Notes under the pieces: generated by a model
What the model saw: only the letters and a program-made list of their open reading frames with translations
The model's database searches: none
Told to the model about the DNA's origin: nothing
Assembly: GCF_001307195.1 (NCBI RefSeq)
Contig: NZ_CP012808.1
Location: 930,001-994,000 of the forward strand
Direction of reading: 5' to 3'
Length of the DNA stretch: 64,000 nt
DNA from: Acinetobacter equi
GTDB lineage: Bacteria > Pseudomonadota > Gammaproteobacteria > Pseudomonadales > Moraxellaceae
Made by a program: the position numbers and the translations under genes
Shown here: positions 1 through 8,670 of the stretch, in pieces
Position numbering within the stretch: position 1 is the first letter of the stretch
Layout: each line of letters starts with the position of its first letter

Positions 1-1073
1 CACCTGCATTTGCACCAGTTTTACTGAATGTGGCAATGATTGCAGGTGCATTATGGTTAACGCCGTATATGGCTGAACCTATTATGGCACTTGGATGGGC
101 TGTTTTAATTGCTGGAGCATTACAGTTAGCGATTCAGATTCCAGAATTATGGCGTAGAAAACTTTTAATACCACCTAAAATAGATTTTAAACATGAAGGT
201 GTTGACCGTATTTTAAAGTTAATGCTTCCTGCATTATTCGGGGTATCGGTTACTCAAATTAATTTACTGTTAAATACAATTTGGGCATCGTTCATGCAAG
301 ATGGTGCTGTGTCTTGGTTATATAGTGCCGAGCGAATGACAGAATTACCGTTAGGATTGATTGGTGTTGCGATTAGTACCGTTATTTTACCGTCACTTTC
401 TGCAAAATTTGCTGAACATGATCAGGCAAAATTTAAAGGTATGATGGATTGGGCAGCGAAAATTGTTGTTCTTGTCGGTGTTCCTGCAAGTATTGCTTTA
501 TTTATGCTTTCTACACCTATTATTCAGGCTTTATTTCAACGAGGTGAATTTACAGTAGAAGATACCTATATGACGGCATTAGCATTGCAATGTATGAGTG
601 CTGGGGTAATTTCATTTATGCTAATTAAAGTATTTGCACCTGGTTTTTATGCTCAACAAGATATGAAAACGCCTGTTAAAGTAGGCTTAATGGCTGTTGC
701 TGCAAATGCTATTTTTAACGTTATCTTTATTGGTATTTTTAAATGGGTAGGTTGGCATGCTGACCATATGGCATTAGCGATTGCATCTTCAGGCTCTGCT
801 TTAGTGAATGCTGGTATGCTGTATTTTTATTTACACAAGCGTAATATTTTTCGTTTTGCAGGGCATTGGAAAAAATTACTCGTACAATTTGCCATTGCCA
901 ATGCAGCGATGATTTTTGCTTTATGGTTTGCACTAGGACATTACGATGGTCAAGCATCTCAATGGATTCGTGTGGTTGAAGTAATTGGGCTTTGTGTTGT
1001 AGGTGTTGTTGCTTATGGCGTAACTTTATTGGTTACAGGTTTCCGCCCACGCCACCTAAAGCCTGAAGCATAA
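1..1073 (+). CDS. murJ: MurJ lipid II flippase, 3' part (5' end outside window)
   Basis: This is the C-terminal part of a polytopic inner-membrane MOP/MviN-family protein that flips lipid II across the cytoplasmic membrane for peptidoglycan synthesis. The reading frame is open from base 3, upstream of the first ATG at 30 (residues PAFAPVLLN precede it), so the gene starts before the window. About 356 residues are visible against about 510 for the family. Recognisable family segments include the FALFQRGEF-like stretch (here ALFQRGEF) and APGFYAQQDMKTPVK, typical of MurJ. Hydrophobic helices alternate with short loops to the end. The stop codon lies inside a perfect inverted repeat (1068-1098). 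Confidence 0.93.
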   Translation, partial: PAFAPVLLNVAMIAGALWLTPYMAEPIMALGWAVLIAGALQLAIQIPELWRRKLLIPPKIDFKHEGVDRILKLMLPALFGVSVTQINLLLNTIWASFMQDGAVSWLYSAERMTELPLGLIGVAISTVILPSLSAKFAEHDQAKFKGMMDWAAKIVVLVGVPASIALFMLSTPIIQALFQRGEFTVEDTYMTALALQCMSAGVISFMLIKVFAPGFYAQQDMKTPVKVGLMAVAANAIFNVIFIGIFKWVGWHADHMALAIASSGSALVNAGMLYFYLHKRNIFRFAGHWKKLLVQFAIANAAMIFALWFALGHYDGQASQWIRVVEVIGLCVVGVVAYGVTLLVTGFRPRHLKPEA

Positions 1074-1098
1074 AACAAAGCACTGCTTTGTTTTATGC
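1068..1098. repeat. Perfect 15-bp inverted repeat overlapping the murJ stop
   Basis: Arms 1068-1082 and 1084-1098 are exact reverse complements around a single base, and the murJ stop (1071-1073) is inside the left arm. The arms contain AAAACAAAGCA. No T-run follows, so it is not a canonical intrinsic terminator. It could act as a 3'-end stabilising hairpin. Confidence 0.7.
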
Positions 1099-1170
1099 TG
1101 CAAGACAAGCGCAGCGCGTAGTTTATACAGTAGGCTTTGCTTTATGTTGCAATTGCAACGCGTAGTTATT
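1085..1170. repeat. Degenerate tandem duplication downstream of murJ
   Basis: Two imperfect copies, 1085-1126 and 1134-1170, share the blocks GCTTTGxTTTATGxTGCAA and GCAxCGCGTAGTT. The second copy lacks about 5 bases in the middle. It reads as a small dispersed-repeat relic in the murJ/FKBP intergenic space. I see no coding potential in it. Confidence 0.55.
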
Positions 1171-1220
1171 ACCTTTGTGTTTTTTATTGCAAGCTAAACT
1201 AAATCATTTAAAAAGAATAA

Positions 1221-1250
1221 AAAATCCCTCGTTAATAACGAGGGATTTTT
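1221..1250. terminator. Bidirectional intrinsic terminator between murJ and FKBP gene
   Basis: AAAATCCCTCGTTA pairs with TAACGAGGGATTTT, with A-run and T-run on the two sides, so it can stop transcription of murJ (+) and of the convergent FKBP gene (-). Confidence 0.9.
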
Positions 1251-1273
1251 GATAAATAAGAAAAATCTTAAGA

Positions 1274-1960
1274 TTATTTAACTTCTAACAATTCAACATC
1301 AAAAATAAGTGTGCTGTTTGGTTCAATCGCATCACCTGCACCAATTTCACCATATGCTAAATTTGCTGGAATAAAAAAGCGATATTTTGCACCTTCTTTC
1401 ATGAGTTGAAGACCTTCAGTCCATCCTTGAATGACTTGGCTTGCTTTAAACTCTGTAGGTTGTTGGCGAGCAATGGAACTATCAAAAATAGTGCCATCTA
1501 GTAAACGACCCTCATAATGAACTTTTACAGTAGAAGCCGCTGTTGGAGTCTTGCCTTTACCTTGCTGAAGAACTTGATATTGTAAGCCTGAGGCAGTTGT
1601 CTTTATACCAGATTTTTTCTTATTTTCTACTAAAAACTGAGAGCCTGCTTTCGCATTTTTTTCAGCTTTTTCTTGATGAATTGCTAATTGTTTTGCTTCA
1701 GCTTGTTGTTTGAATTGAGTCAAGACCTTTGTCATTTCTTCTTCAGAAAGTGTGGAAGCCTTTCCAGTCGATGCGATTTTTAAGCCTTCAATAAAAGCAT
1801 CTAAATTAATATCTTTTAAATTTTCGCTGTAATTTTTTCCCATGATATAGCCAAAACTATAACTGACTTGATCATCAAAAGAACTTTTTGTTGTAATTTC
1901 TTTTGCTGATAATCCTGTACTACATAAAGCAAGGCATAAAATGGACATTGGTAATTTCAT
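1274..1960 (-). CDS. FKBP-type peptidyl-prolyl isomerase, periplasmic, copy A
   Basis: Predicted 228-aa FklB/FkpA-like prolyl cis-trans isomerase. It has a cleavable signal peptide (MKLPMSILCLALCSTGLSA), an N-terminal helical dimerisation domain (about residues 25-115) and a C-terminal FKBP domain (about 120-228) containing VKVHYEGRLLDGTIFDSS and the final TLIFDVELL strand. It probably folds or chaperones envelope proteins in the periplasm. It is the most diverged of three adjacent paralogues, and its N-domain has different charged repeats from the other two. The terminator 1221-1250 follows it. The FKBP fold is certain; the exact substrate and name within the FkpA/FklB/Mip group are not. Confidence 0.9.
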   Translation of the reverse strand: MKLPMSILCLALCSTGLSAKEITTKSSFDDQVSYSFGYIMGKNYSENLKDINLDAFIEGLKIASTGKASTLSEEEMTKVLTQFKQQAEAKQLAIHQEKAEKNAKAGSQFLVENKKKSGIKTTASGLQYQVLQQGKGKTPTAASTVKVHYEGRLLDGTIFDSSIARQQPTEFKASQVIQGWTEGLQLMKEGAKYRFFIPANLAYGEIGAGDAIEPNSTLIFDVELLEVK

Positions 1961-1980
1961 AAATAAATCTCAAAATAGAA

Positions 1981-1999
1981 AAGAAAGGTTAACTTTCTT
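1981..1999 (-). terminator. Terminator of FKBP copy B
   Basis: On the minus strand AAGAAAG pairs with CTTTCTT (loop of 5) and is followed by TTTTCTATTTT. It lies directly after the stop of the 2005-2724 gene. Confidence 0.65.
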
Positions 2000-2004
2000 G
2001 TTGT

Positions 2005-2724
2005 TTATTTCACTTGAAGTAGTTCTACATCAAAAATAAGAGGACTATTAGGAGGAATAGAGCCAAGAATACCTTGCTTACCATATGCTAATTCGGCAGG
2101 GATAACAAAAGTTGCCTTACCACCTTCTTGCATAAGTTGAAGACCTTCAGTCCATCCAGAAATAACTTGATCTAATGGAAATTCAATAGGTTCACCACGT
2201 TCAATGGAACTATCAAAAACAGTACCATCAACGAGTTTACCTATGTAATGTACTTTGACAGTTGAATTTGCTTTTGGTGTTTTTCCTGTACCTTCTTTAG
2301 TCACTGTATATTGCAAACCTGAAGCTGTTATTTTTACACTTGGCTTTTTTGCATTTTCTTTGAGAAATTCAGTATTTGCCTTTTGTGCTTTTTTTACTTT
2401 GGCTTCATCTTCTTTAGATATGGTTTCTTGTTGCTTCTGTATTTCTTGCTGGAATTCTTCAAATGCTTTTTGTAATTCTTCCTCAGTATATGCAGGTTTT
2501 TCTTGAGCATGACCTTCGCGTACACCTTTAATGAAGCTGTTCATATCAAGCTCAGGAGGTGTTTGTTGAGCAACTTCATAACCTAAAGCGTAACTAATTT
2601 TTTCTACATTTGAGGCATTTGCAGGCATTTTTGTAGTTTGATCTTTTGAGTTAGTATCTATACTTTTTGCAATAAGCCCTGTACTAAATAAAGATAAACA
2701 TATAATTGCTATGGGAAACTTCAT
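2005..2724 (-). CDS. FKBP-type peptidyl-prolyl isomerase, periplasmic, copy B
   Basis: 239-aa FklB/FkpA-like isomerase with signal peptide (MKFPIAIICLSLFSTGLIA). Its N-terminal helical domain contains [20 protein letters not shown], and a lysine/glutamate-rich linker helix leads to an FKBP domain from about residue 130 with [18 protein letters not shown] and IFDVELLQVK. The N-domain is nearly identical to copy C next door, while its signal peptide resembles that of copy A, so the three arose by local duplication, possibly with gene conversion. A hairpin terminator follows it, so it is probably its own transcription unit. Confidence 0.92.
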   Translation of the reverse strand: MKFPIAIICLSLFSTGLIAKSIDTNSKDQTTKMPANASNVEKISYALGYEVAQQTPPELDMNSFIKGVREGHAQEKPAYTEEELQKAFEEFQQEIQKQQETISKEDEAKVKKAQKANTEFLKENAKKPSVKITASGLQYTVTKEGTGKTPKANSTVKVHYIGKLVDGTVFDSSIERGEPIEFPLDQVISGWTEGLQLMQEGGKATFVIPAELAYGKQGILGSIPPNSPLIFDVELLQVK

Positions 2725-2742
2725 ATTTTTATTCCAAAATAA

Positions 2743-2767
2743 ATGAGGAGAGCAATGCTCTCCTCAT
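2743..2767 (-). terminator. Terminator of FKBP copy C
   Basis: Perfect 12-bp arms (2743-2754 and 2756-2767, ATGAGGAGAGCA type) lie just after the stop at 2775. The T-rich stretch that follows on the minus strand is short. Confidence 0.7.
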
Positions 2768-2774
2768 TCATATT

Positions 2775-3509
2775 TTACTTAACGTTGAGTAATTCAACAT
2801 CAAAAATTAATGTACTGTTTGGAGGAATAGAACCTGGTATACCCTGAGCACCGTAAGCGAGTTCCGCAGGAATATAAAGAGTTGCTTTACCGCCTTCTTT
2901 CATAAGTTGAAGACCTTCAGTCCAACCAGGAATTACTTGGTTAAGCGGGAACTCAATTGGCTCACCACGTTCTACAGAGCTATCAAATACTGTGCCATCA
3001 ACGAGTTTACCAGTGTAATGTACTTTCACAGTTGAGTTGGCAGTAGGTGCTTTACCAGTACCTTCTTTAGTTACTGTATATTGCAAACCTGAAGTTGTTG
3101 TTTTTACACCTGATTTTTGAGCATTTTCTTTTAGGAAATTTGCACTTGATGTTTGAGCTGTTTTAGCTTTAGCTTCGGCTTCTTTAAGTTGGGCTTCTTG
3201 CTGCTTTTGCATTTCTAACTGAAATTCTTCAAATGCTTTTTGTAATTCTTCCTCAGTATATGCAGGTTTGTTATGAGCATGACCTTCACGTACACCTGTA
3301 ATGAAACTATTCATATCAAGTTCAGGAGGAGTTTGCTGAGCAACCTCATAACCTAATGCATAGCTAATCTTTTCTACAGCGGTAGCATCTTTAGAAAGTT
3401 TTGATACTTTCGCATCTGGCGTAGCAGGGCTTTGATTAGCATAATAAACAGGAACAAGTGCAGCGCCGCCTAAAATTATAGCAACAGCGATGGGTAAGGC
3501 TTTACTCAT
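2775..3509 (-). CDS. FKBP-type peptidyl-prolyl isomerase, copy C (possibly membrane-anchored)
   Basis: 244-aa paralogue of the two genes downstream. The N terminus ([26 protein letters not shown]) is a hydrophobic segment without a clear signal-peptidase site, so the protein may stay anchored to the inner membrane with its isomerase in the periplasm. The helical dimerisation domain ([20 protein letters not shown]) and the FKBP domain ([45 protein letters not shown]) are intact. E. coli FkpA and FklB and Legionella Mip have the same two-domain architecture. Its different N terminus compared with copies A and B suggests a different location or topology. Confidence 0.92.
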   Translation of the reverse strand: MSKALPIAVAIILGGAALVPVYYANQSPATPDAKVSKLSKDATAVEKISYALGYEVAQQTPPELDMNSFITGVREGHAHNKPAYTEEELQKAFEEFQLEMQKQQEAQLKEAEAKAKTAQTSSANFLKENAQKSGVKTTTSGLQYTVTKEGTGKAPTANSTVKVHYTGKLVDGTVFDSSVERGEPIEFPLNQVIPGWTEGLQLMKEGGKATLYIPAELAYGAQGIPGSIPPNSTLIFDVELLNVK

Positions 3510-3677
3510 TAGGTTTTCCCAAATTCATTTTAATTAAAAAGTTGCAATATTTTAGCAGACTTTTTTGATGAGACACGATTCATTTAGAGGGGATAAATCT
3601 CCATCATCAATATATGCTGATTGAAAAAAAAATTCTATAACAGACTGAATATCTGCCACATTTTTTATACAATAATT

Positions 3678-4034
3678 TTAAAATCCATCCTTATTTATTA
3701 AATTGATGCTTAACACAGGAATGGCTTGCTTAAATGAAGAAACAAGCTTAATTTCAACACGAATTTTAGATGAATTGGAGCATTCAAATTGTAAATTAGG
3801 TTGATGTACAATACTTAAAACCATTCCTGAAACAGTAGGTTGCTTATAAATATAAAGGTCATTTTTTTGATTTTTCACTTTTTGATGGAATTGATATTGT
3901 CCTAATTGCTGTGCATTTAAATAGCCTTGAATAAGTGATTTACAGATAAATGTTTGCTTATATTCTGAGTCCAAATTAGTCGGATGACAGGCAGTTAAAA
4001 TAAGACTGATGCAAAAACAAAATATACTTTTCAT
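3678..4034 (-). CDS. Small predicted lipoprotein of unknown function
   Basis: 118 aa from ATG at 4034, beginning MKSIFCFCISLILTAC, a typical lipoprotein signal with lipobox LTAC. A GTG at 4049 would add five residues (MSYNK), but GTGAG just upstream of the ATG looks like its ribosome binding site, so I chose the ATG. The mature part is polar with a few beta-prone stretches and no family I recognise. It is divergent from the MocR-type regulator at 4129, with only about 95 bp between the starts, so the two promoters overlap and co-regulation is possible. Confidence 0.65.
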   Translation of the reverse strand: MKSIFCFCISLILTACHPTNLDSEYKQTFICKSLIQGYLNAQQLGQYQFHQKVKNQKNDLYIYKQPTVSGMVLSIVHQPNLQFECSNSSKIRVEIKLVSSFKQAIPVLSINLINKDGF

Positions 4035-4128
4035 TTTGTTATAACTCACTTTTTGATGACAAAAGCATCATAGAAAAAGTGATAAAATGATTACAGATAC
4101 AAATATTATTAAAAAATGAGTACAGTGA

Positions 4129-5562
4129 ATGGGATTTCAATATCAGAAATTAGCACAGCAAATTGCGCATAAAATTTATTTGGGTGAATTAGTTGCAGGA
4201 CAGAAACTTATTTCGCTCAGAGATTTTTCTAAACTGCATCATATTAGTTTAAATACAGCAAAGAGCTGTTATGAGTTATTAGAAGCACAAGGTCTGATTT
4301 ATGTAAAACCGAAAACAGGCTATTTTGTACAAATACCTAAAAATGTGCAGGTAGATTTACCACAACATATGGATTTCAGTTCTGAAGCTAGAGAAGTTTC
4401 AAATTTAGATTTACAAATTGAAATTCAAGAAGCATCGACAAAAAATAATTTAATTCATTTGGGTTCAATTCAGCTTTCTCCAAATTTAGTTCCTGTAGAT
4501 GCATTACGTCGTTCAATTCAACGAGCGCTTAAGCATAGTAAGCCAGAAGATTTTTTATATAGTAATAAACAAGGACATCTTCATTTAAGAGAGGCTTTGG
4601 TTCAGCATTGGGCTGAAGATGGTTTGTTTATTTCTAAGGATGATATTTTCATTACTAATGGATGTTTGCCTGCACTCTCTGTGGTAATTCAAACATTAAC
4701 AAAAGAAGGTGAGAGTATTATTGTACCTACGCCAAATTTTAATGGACAATTACAGTTATTAGCGAGTTTAAAACGGAAGATTGTTGAAATTCCTGCTTAT
4801 CATGAAGGTTTTGATTTAGCGCGTTTAGAATATGAAATGAAATATTCGGGAGCTAAAGCTTGTTTAATTACAGTTAATTATCAAAATCCATTAGGGTTTT
4901 GTTTGAGCAATGAGGAAAAACAACGAATTGCAAAATTAGCGAAACAATATGAGTGCTATATCATTGAAGATGACATTTATGCAGAGTGCTGTTTTGGCTC
5001 AATTCGACCTTTACCTATTCGGCATTGGGATGAAGATGGATATGTAATTTATTGTGGCTCAGTTTCAAAATCCTTATCTTCAGCATATCGGGTAGGGTGG
5101 TTTTGTATTAGCCAACGTCTTTTACATTTAAGACCGCAAATGATTAATTTAAATGTATCGGTTAATACACCTTTACAGTTGGGACTTGCAGATTTAATTC
5201 ATTCAAGAGCCTATAGAGAACATTTAAATCGATTGCGTTTAAAGTTAATGCAGCAAGTTGAGCAATATCGACAATACATTATTCAAACTTTTACAGATAT
5301 TGATCTTCGGCTTAATCAGCCTGAGGGGGGGTATTCTTTATGGTTACAATTACCTGAAAAAATTAAAAGTTTAGATATGTATTATTTTGCTCAGCAGCAA
5401 AATATTAATATTGTGCCTGGTATTGTTTTTGGGGAAGATGAAAAATATAACAATTGCATCCGTCTAAATGCAGGACATGAGCTTTCTACAGAGATTCAAC
5501 AGGCAATTCAAATTTTGGCACAATGGGTACGAACAAAATTAGAAAATGGCGAAGACAATTAA
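4129..5562 (+). CDS. MocR-type GntR/aminotransferase fusion transcriptional regulator
   Basis: 477-aa regulator with an N-terminal GntR winged helix (residues 5-70, including LISLRDFSKLHHISLNTAKS and the wing GLIYVKPKTGYFV) joined to a fold-type I aminotransferase domain (about 105-470). The PLP lysine is K314 in GSVSKSLSSAYR, and D281/D282 with Y284 (EDDIYAE) and N251 (NYQNPLGF) are in the expected places. MocR proteins generally use PLP plus an amino acid or vitamin as effector. No metabolic gene adjoins it that would name the target; the divergent lipoprotein gene is the nearest candidate. ATG 4129 is the only in-frame start before the conserved region. Confidence 0.88.
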   Translation: MGFQYQKLAQQIAHKIYLGELVAGQKLISLRDFSKLHHISLNTAKSCYELLEAQGLIYVKPKTGYFVQIPKNVQVDLPQHMDFSSEAREVSNLDLQIEIQEASTKNNLIHLGSIQLSPNLVPVDALRRSIQRALKHSKPEDFLYSNKQGHLHLREALVQHWAEDGLFISKDDIFITNGCLPALSVVIQTLTKEGESIIVPTPNFNGQLQLLASLKRKIVEIPAYHEGFDLARLEYEMKYSGAKACLITVNYQNPLGFCLSNEEKQRIAKLAKQYECYIIEDDIYAECCFGSIRPLPIRHWDEDGYVIYCGSVSKSLSSAYRVGWFCISQRLLHLRPQMINLNVSVNTPLQLGLADLIHSRAYREHLNRLRLKLMQQVEQYRQYIIQTFTDIDLRLNQPEGGYSLWLQLPEKIKSLDMYYFAQQQNINIVPGIVFGEDEKYNNCIRLNAGHELSTEIQQAIQILAQWVRTKLENGEDN

Positions 5563-5593
5563 ATCATCTTAAATTATGGTAAAAAATGAGAAT

Positions 5594-6163
5594 TTAACAT
5601 GTTTCTTTTTTTTTAAAAGAACATGTATTTTCATGGTCATTGACCATTCCAACAGCCTGCATGAAAGCATAACAGGTTGTTGGTCCTACAAAACGAAAGC
5701 CTTTTTTCTTTAGCATTTTTGATAAATTTTGGCTTTCTATTGTTTGAGTAGGCGCATTTTTATAATTTGGAACATCATTATTTATACTTTGATAATGAAC
5801 AAAATTCCAAAGCCATTCACTTAATTTTTCGCCTTGCTGTTTAATATTTTGCCATGCAATAGCATTGTCACGAATAGCTGTAAGCTTTCCAATATGGCGA
5901 ATTAATCCTGCATCTAGGAGTTTGAGTTTTAGCTCTTCATCTGAAATTTTGGCAATATCTTCAATTGAATATTGAAAAAAATGTTCTCTATAACATTCAC
6001 GTTTTTTAAGAATGGTAATCCATGAAAGCCCAGCTTGCTGCCCTTCTAAGCAGAGCATTTCAAAGAGTTTAGCTTCATCATAAACAGGCTTTCCCCATTC
6101 ATGATCATGATATTGTATGTATAAAGGATCATTTGAGCACCATCCACAACGTATTTGAGTCAT
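5594..6163 (-). CDS. tag: DNA-3-methyladenine glycosylase I
   Basis: 189-aa Tag family enzyme that excises 3-methyladenine from alkylated DNA in base excision repair. It begins with RCGWCSNDPLYIQYHDHEWG, carrying the N-terminal Cys/His zinc ligands. The conserved LEGQQAGLSWITILKKR segment follows, and the C-terminal YAFMQAVGMVNDHENTC supplies the second Cys/His pair. Length matches the E. coli enzyme (187 aa). A strong AGGAG lies upstream. It is last in an apparent operon with the 81-aa gene (18-bp gap) and the M23 lipoprotein. Confidence 0.95.
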   Translation of the reverse strand: MTQIRCGWCSNDPLYIQYHDHEWGKPVYDEAKLFEMLCLEGQQAGLSWITILKKRECYREHFFQYSIEDIAKISDEELKLKLLDAGLIRHIGKLTAIRDNAIAWQNIKQQGEKLSEWLWNFVHYQSINNDVPNYKNAPTQTIESQNLSKMLKKKGFRFVGPTTCYAFMQAVGMVNDHENTCSFKKKETC

Positions 6164-6181
6164 TTACAATGCTCCTTTTCT

Positions 6182-6427
6182 TTAAAGTTTAAAATCAGCC
6201 CAAAGATCTTTTTTATTATCCCAATAAGATAATGTCGCTTGCTCTAAATCTTTAAAAGCAATCCAATTATCTTTACCTACTTTATCTGAATAACCTGTAC
6301 TAATTAATAGTGCTTCGTCGGTAATTTCCATGATCCAACCTTGATGTGTTTGTCCATTTAACACAATTTTTTGTTGATTGCCTGATTCTGCAAAATTTAC
6401 AAGGCGTTCAATCAAAGCTTCTGACAT
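6182..6427 (-). CDS. Conserved hypothetical, 81 aa
   Basis: Small soluble acidic protein with no signal peptide. The sequence (ALIERLVNFAESGNQQKIVLNGQTHQG, then WIAFKDLEQATLSYW) suggests a short helix followed by a small beta barrel, but I do not recognise a named family. It has an AGGAAA ribosome binding site and sits 15 bp after the M23 gene and 18 bp before tag, so it is very likely translated from their shared mRNA. Confidence 0.75.
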   Translation of the reverse strand: MSEALIERLVNFAESGNQQKIVLNGQTHQGWIMEITDEALLISTGYSDKVGKDNWIAFKDLEQATLSYWDNKKDLWADFKL

Positions 6428-6442
6428 GAATATTTCCTAAAA

Positions 6443-6982
6443 TTAACGTAAATAAGGGTATGGATTTACTGCATTACGACCTTTACCACCAAGGTAAATA
6501 CCATAATGTAAATGTGGTGCAGTATGTCGTGCATTACCGGTATTTCCGACATAACCAATTAAGTCGCCTTTTTTGACATAGTCACCAACCTTTAAACCAC
6601 GTTTATGACCATCCAAATGAGCATAATAATGCCAGCTTCCACTTGGCCCCATAATCCAAACTACTTTACCACCCAAATTGTTATTACGTAAGTCAGCAAC
6701 CAAACCTTCTGTGCTACTCAATACTTTGGTACCTCGTGGAGCCATAATATCAATACCTTCATGCGTACGACCAAGGCTACGTGATGCACCCCATGTATCA
6801 GTAAGTCCAGTTGCTTTAACACCTTGTACAGGAATAGGAAGCTTATTACTTAACGACATCTTTTTAAGTTTAGCAACCTGTTGGGGCGGTAATGGCTGAG
6901 TTGTTTTTTTAGGGGCTGTAGAACATGCAGCAAGTAAAATAATGCTGAGGAATAAACTTAAACTGGTCGATAAGCGTCGCAC
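6443..6982 (-). CDS. M23 (LytM-type) metallopeptidase lipoprotein
   Basis: 179-aa outer-envelope lipoprotein starting at GTG 6982 (AAGGGAA in front), with lipobox LLAAC (lipidated C20). The peptidase domain spans about 65-179 and has a complete zinc site: H74 and D78 in RTHEGIDIM, then H157 and H159 in APHLHYGIY, plus H122 (YYAHLDG). It is therefore potentially an active peptidoglycan endopeptidase rather than a degenerate EnvC/NlpD-type activator. It lacks a LysM domain and is short for the NlpD group. First gene of the three-gene unit with the 81-aa protein and tag. Confidence 0.88.
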   Translation of the reverse strand: MRRLSTSLSLFLSIILLAACSTAPKKTTQPLPPQQVAKLKKMSLSNKLPIPVQGVKATGLTDTWGASRSLGRTHEGIDIMAPRGTKVLSSTEGLVADLRNNNLGGKVVWIMGPSGSWHYYAHLDGHKRGLKVGDYVKKGDLIGYVGNTGNARHTAPHLHYGIYLGGKGRNAVNPYPYLR

Positions 6983-7101
6983 GATGGTTCCCTTTTTGGC
7001 TGAGACTTCTGTGATATATCATTCACGTTCTTTATTTAGCTATAACACGAGATATAACCTTTTAAATGACAGAACAATATTTATGTCGTGTTTTGACTAT
7101 G

Positions 7102-8151
7102 TCATAGTTCTGTTGCAGAGATCAATTTTTTCATAGCAGTTGGAACACCTAATTGACATGCTTGTTCAGGACTCAACCATTCACTAGAAAGTTCGATAGA
7201 TAAATGTTCCATTTGGTCTTTATCTATAACAAAACAAATTGCTTCAAGTTGCCATGTAAAATGGGTAAAACTATGTGAGATATGAGTACGAGATGCCACT
7301 ATTTTAAAGTTTAAACTTTGGCAAACTTGTTCAAACTTAGCATCATCTTCAAAAATTGGAAGGCACCATAAACCGCCCCAAAGCCCCATATTTGGACGCT
7401 GTTGCCATAACCATGTTATTTCATGTTTAGCATTTTCTGATTGTAATAACAACACTTTAGCTGATTTTATAGGAACAGCTTTTTTAGGTTTTTTAAAGGG
7501 AAGTTCGGTTTCTAAGCCTTGTTGATGTGCTTTACAATGTTGTTGCATTGGACAATACAAACATAATGGTTTTTTGGGTGTACATATTGTTGCACCTAAA
7601 TCCATAATGGCTTGCGTATAATCATGATTACGTTCAGTCGGACAAAGCGATTCAGCAATTTTCCACATTTCACGTTCATGAATTGGTTTAGATAAATCAT
7701 CTTCAATTGCAAAAAAACGTGAAAGAACTCGTTTTACATTGCCATCCATAATGACGCCATATTGACGTAATCCTAAAGACATTAATGCTCCGCCTGTTGA
7801 GCGTCCTATGCCGGGTAGCTCTATCCATTCTTCAAGCGTTTGAGGAAAAGAACCCTTTTGTGTAACAAGGGTAGCTGCTTTATGTAAGTTTCGAGCACGT
7901 GCGTAGTAACCCAAACCTGCCCAATATGGCGCAACATCATCCCATGATGAAGTTCCCAAATCTTGAACCGTAGGAAAGCGCTCAATAAACCGATCAAAAT
8001 AGTTTAGAACAGTTTTAACTTGTGTTTGCTGCAACATAATTTCAGATACCCAAACTTTATAGGGATCATCTGCAACTTGCCAAGGTAGGTCATGTCGACC
8101 ATGTTGATCGAACCAAGAAAGCAGTGCCTGAGAAAATGAAAATTGTTGCAT
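7102..8151 (-). CDS. mutY: Adenine DNA glycosylase MutY
   Basis: 349 aa from ATG 8151. It removes adenine mispaired with 8-oxoguanine. Catalytic E37 (VSEIMLQQTQ), the helix-hairpin-helix ELPGIGRSTGGAL with D136 in VIMDGNVKRV, and the [4Fe-4S] loop C190-X6-C197-X2-C200-X5-C206 are all present. A C-terminal NUDIX-like 8-oxoG recognition domain follows (about 230-349, WLWQQRPNMGLWGGLW). A longer frame exists to 8241, but those 30 residues would run through the terminator hairpin of the upstream HIT gene and are not MutY-like, so they were discarded. Confidence 0.96.
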   Translation of the reverse strand: MQQFSFSQALLSWFDQHGRHDLPWQVADDPYKVWVSEIMLQQTQVKTVLNYFDRFIERFPTVQDLGTSSWDDVAPYWAGLGYYARARNLHKAATLVTQKGSFPQTLEEWIELPGIGRSTGGALMSLGLRQYGVIMDGNVKRVLSRFFAIEDDLSKPIHEREMWKIAESLCPTERNHDYTQAIMDLGATICTPKKPLCLYCPMQQHCKAHQQGLETELPFKKPKKAVPIKSAKVLLLQSENAKHEITWLWQQRPNMGLWGGLWCLPIFEDDAKFEQVCQSLNFKIVASRTHISHSFTHFTWQLEAICFVIDKDQMEHLSIELSSEWLSPEQACQLGVPTAMKKLISATEL

Positions 8152-8220
8152 TGTGTACGCTATAAAAAAGGTCAGGTGTAGTATAGCGTAAATTAAAAAA
8201 TGTAATTTGAACCACCATAA

Positions 8221-8245
8221 AAAATGGCGCTTATGCGCCATTTTT
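8221..8245 (-). terminator. Terminator between HIT gene and mutY
   Basis: AAAATGGCGC and GCGCCATTTT arms with a 4-base loop, downstream of the HIT gene. It also argues against the longer mutY start. Confidence 0.88.
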
Positions 8246-8260
8246 CAGTGAGCTATTGAA

Positions 8261-8623
8261 TTAAAGCTCGCCATCAACTCCCCATCGAGCATCTAATTGA
8301 AGTTTTTTTCCTTCATAACGAGGAATAATGTGAATATGAAAATGTTCAGAAGGATGACCAAATACATTTCCATCATTAAATCCAATATGAAAACCTGAAG
8401 GATGATGACGGATTTTCAATTCATTACGTGCAAGTTCTAGCAAACTAGTCATGCTTTTACGTTCTTTATCTGTCAGATCAAAAAATGATGATGTATGTCG
8501 AAGTGGTGTGATGACACAATGACCTTTAGATAAAGCATTTGGTTCAGGCAAAATAATACCGAAGTCATTTTTATCGATGACATCATATTCATCATGATTA
8601 CAATAAGGGCAGTTTTCTGTCAT
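8261..8623 (-). CDS. HIT-family nucleotide hydrolase
   Basis: 120-aa histidine-triad protein. The signature HFHIHIIP gives H94, H96 and H98, with H98 expected to form the nucleotidyl intermediate. An N-terminal CPYC (C5, C8) resembles the zinc site seen in several HIT hydrolases. The family acts on AMP-linked substrates such as adenosine phosphoramidate or dinucleoside polyphosphates, and the exact substrate cannot be read from sequence. A GGAAGA ribosome binding site precedes ATG 8623, and a terminator separates it from mutY. Confidence 0.9.
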   Translation of the reverse strand: MTENCPYCNHDEYDVIDKNDFGIILPEPNALSKGHCVITPLRHTSSFFDLTDKERKSMTSLLELARNELKIRHHPSGFHIGFNDGNVFGHPSEHFHIHIIPRYEGKKLQLDARWGVDGEL

Positions 8624-8670
8624 CTTTATCTTCCTTTTTTAATTAAATAAGTTATTTATCTTCCTAATAT

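Noticed and set aside
8152..8241. Extended N terminus for MutY
   Set aside because: It would translate through the terminator hairpin 8221-8245 and adds residues unlike MutY. ATG 8151 puts catalytic E37 at its canonical position.
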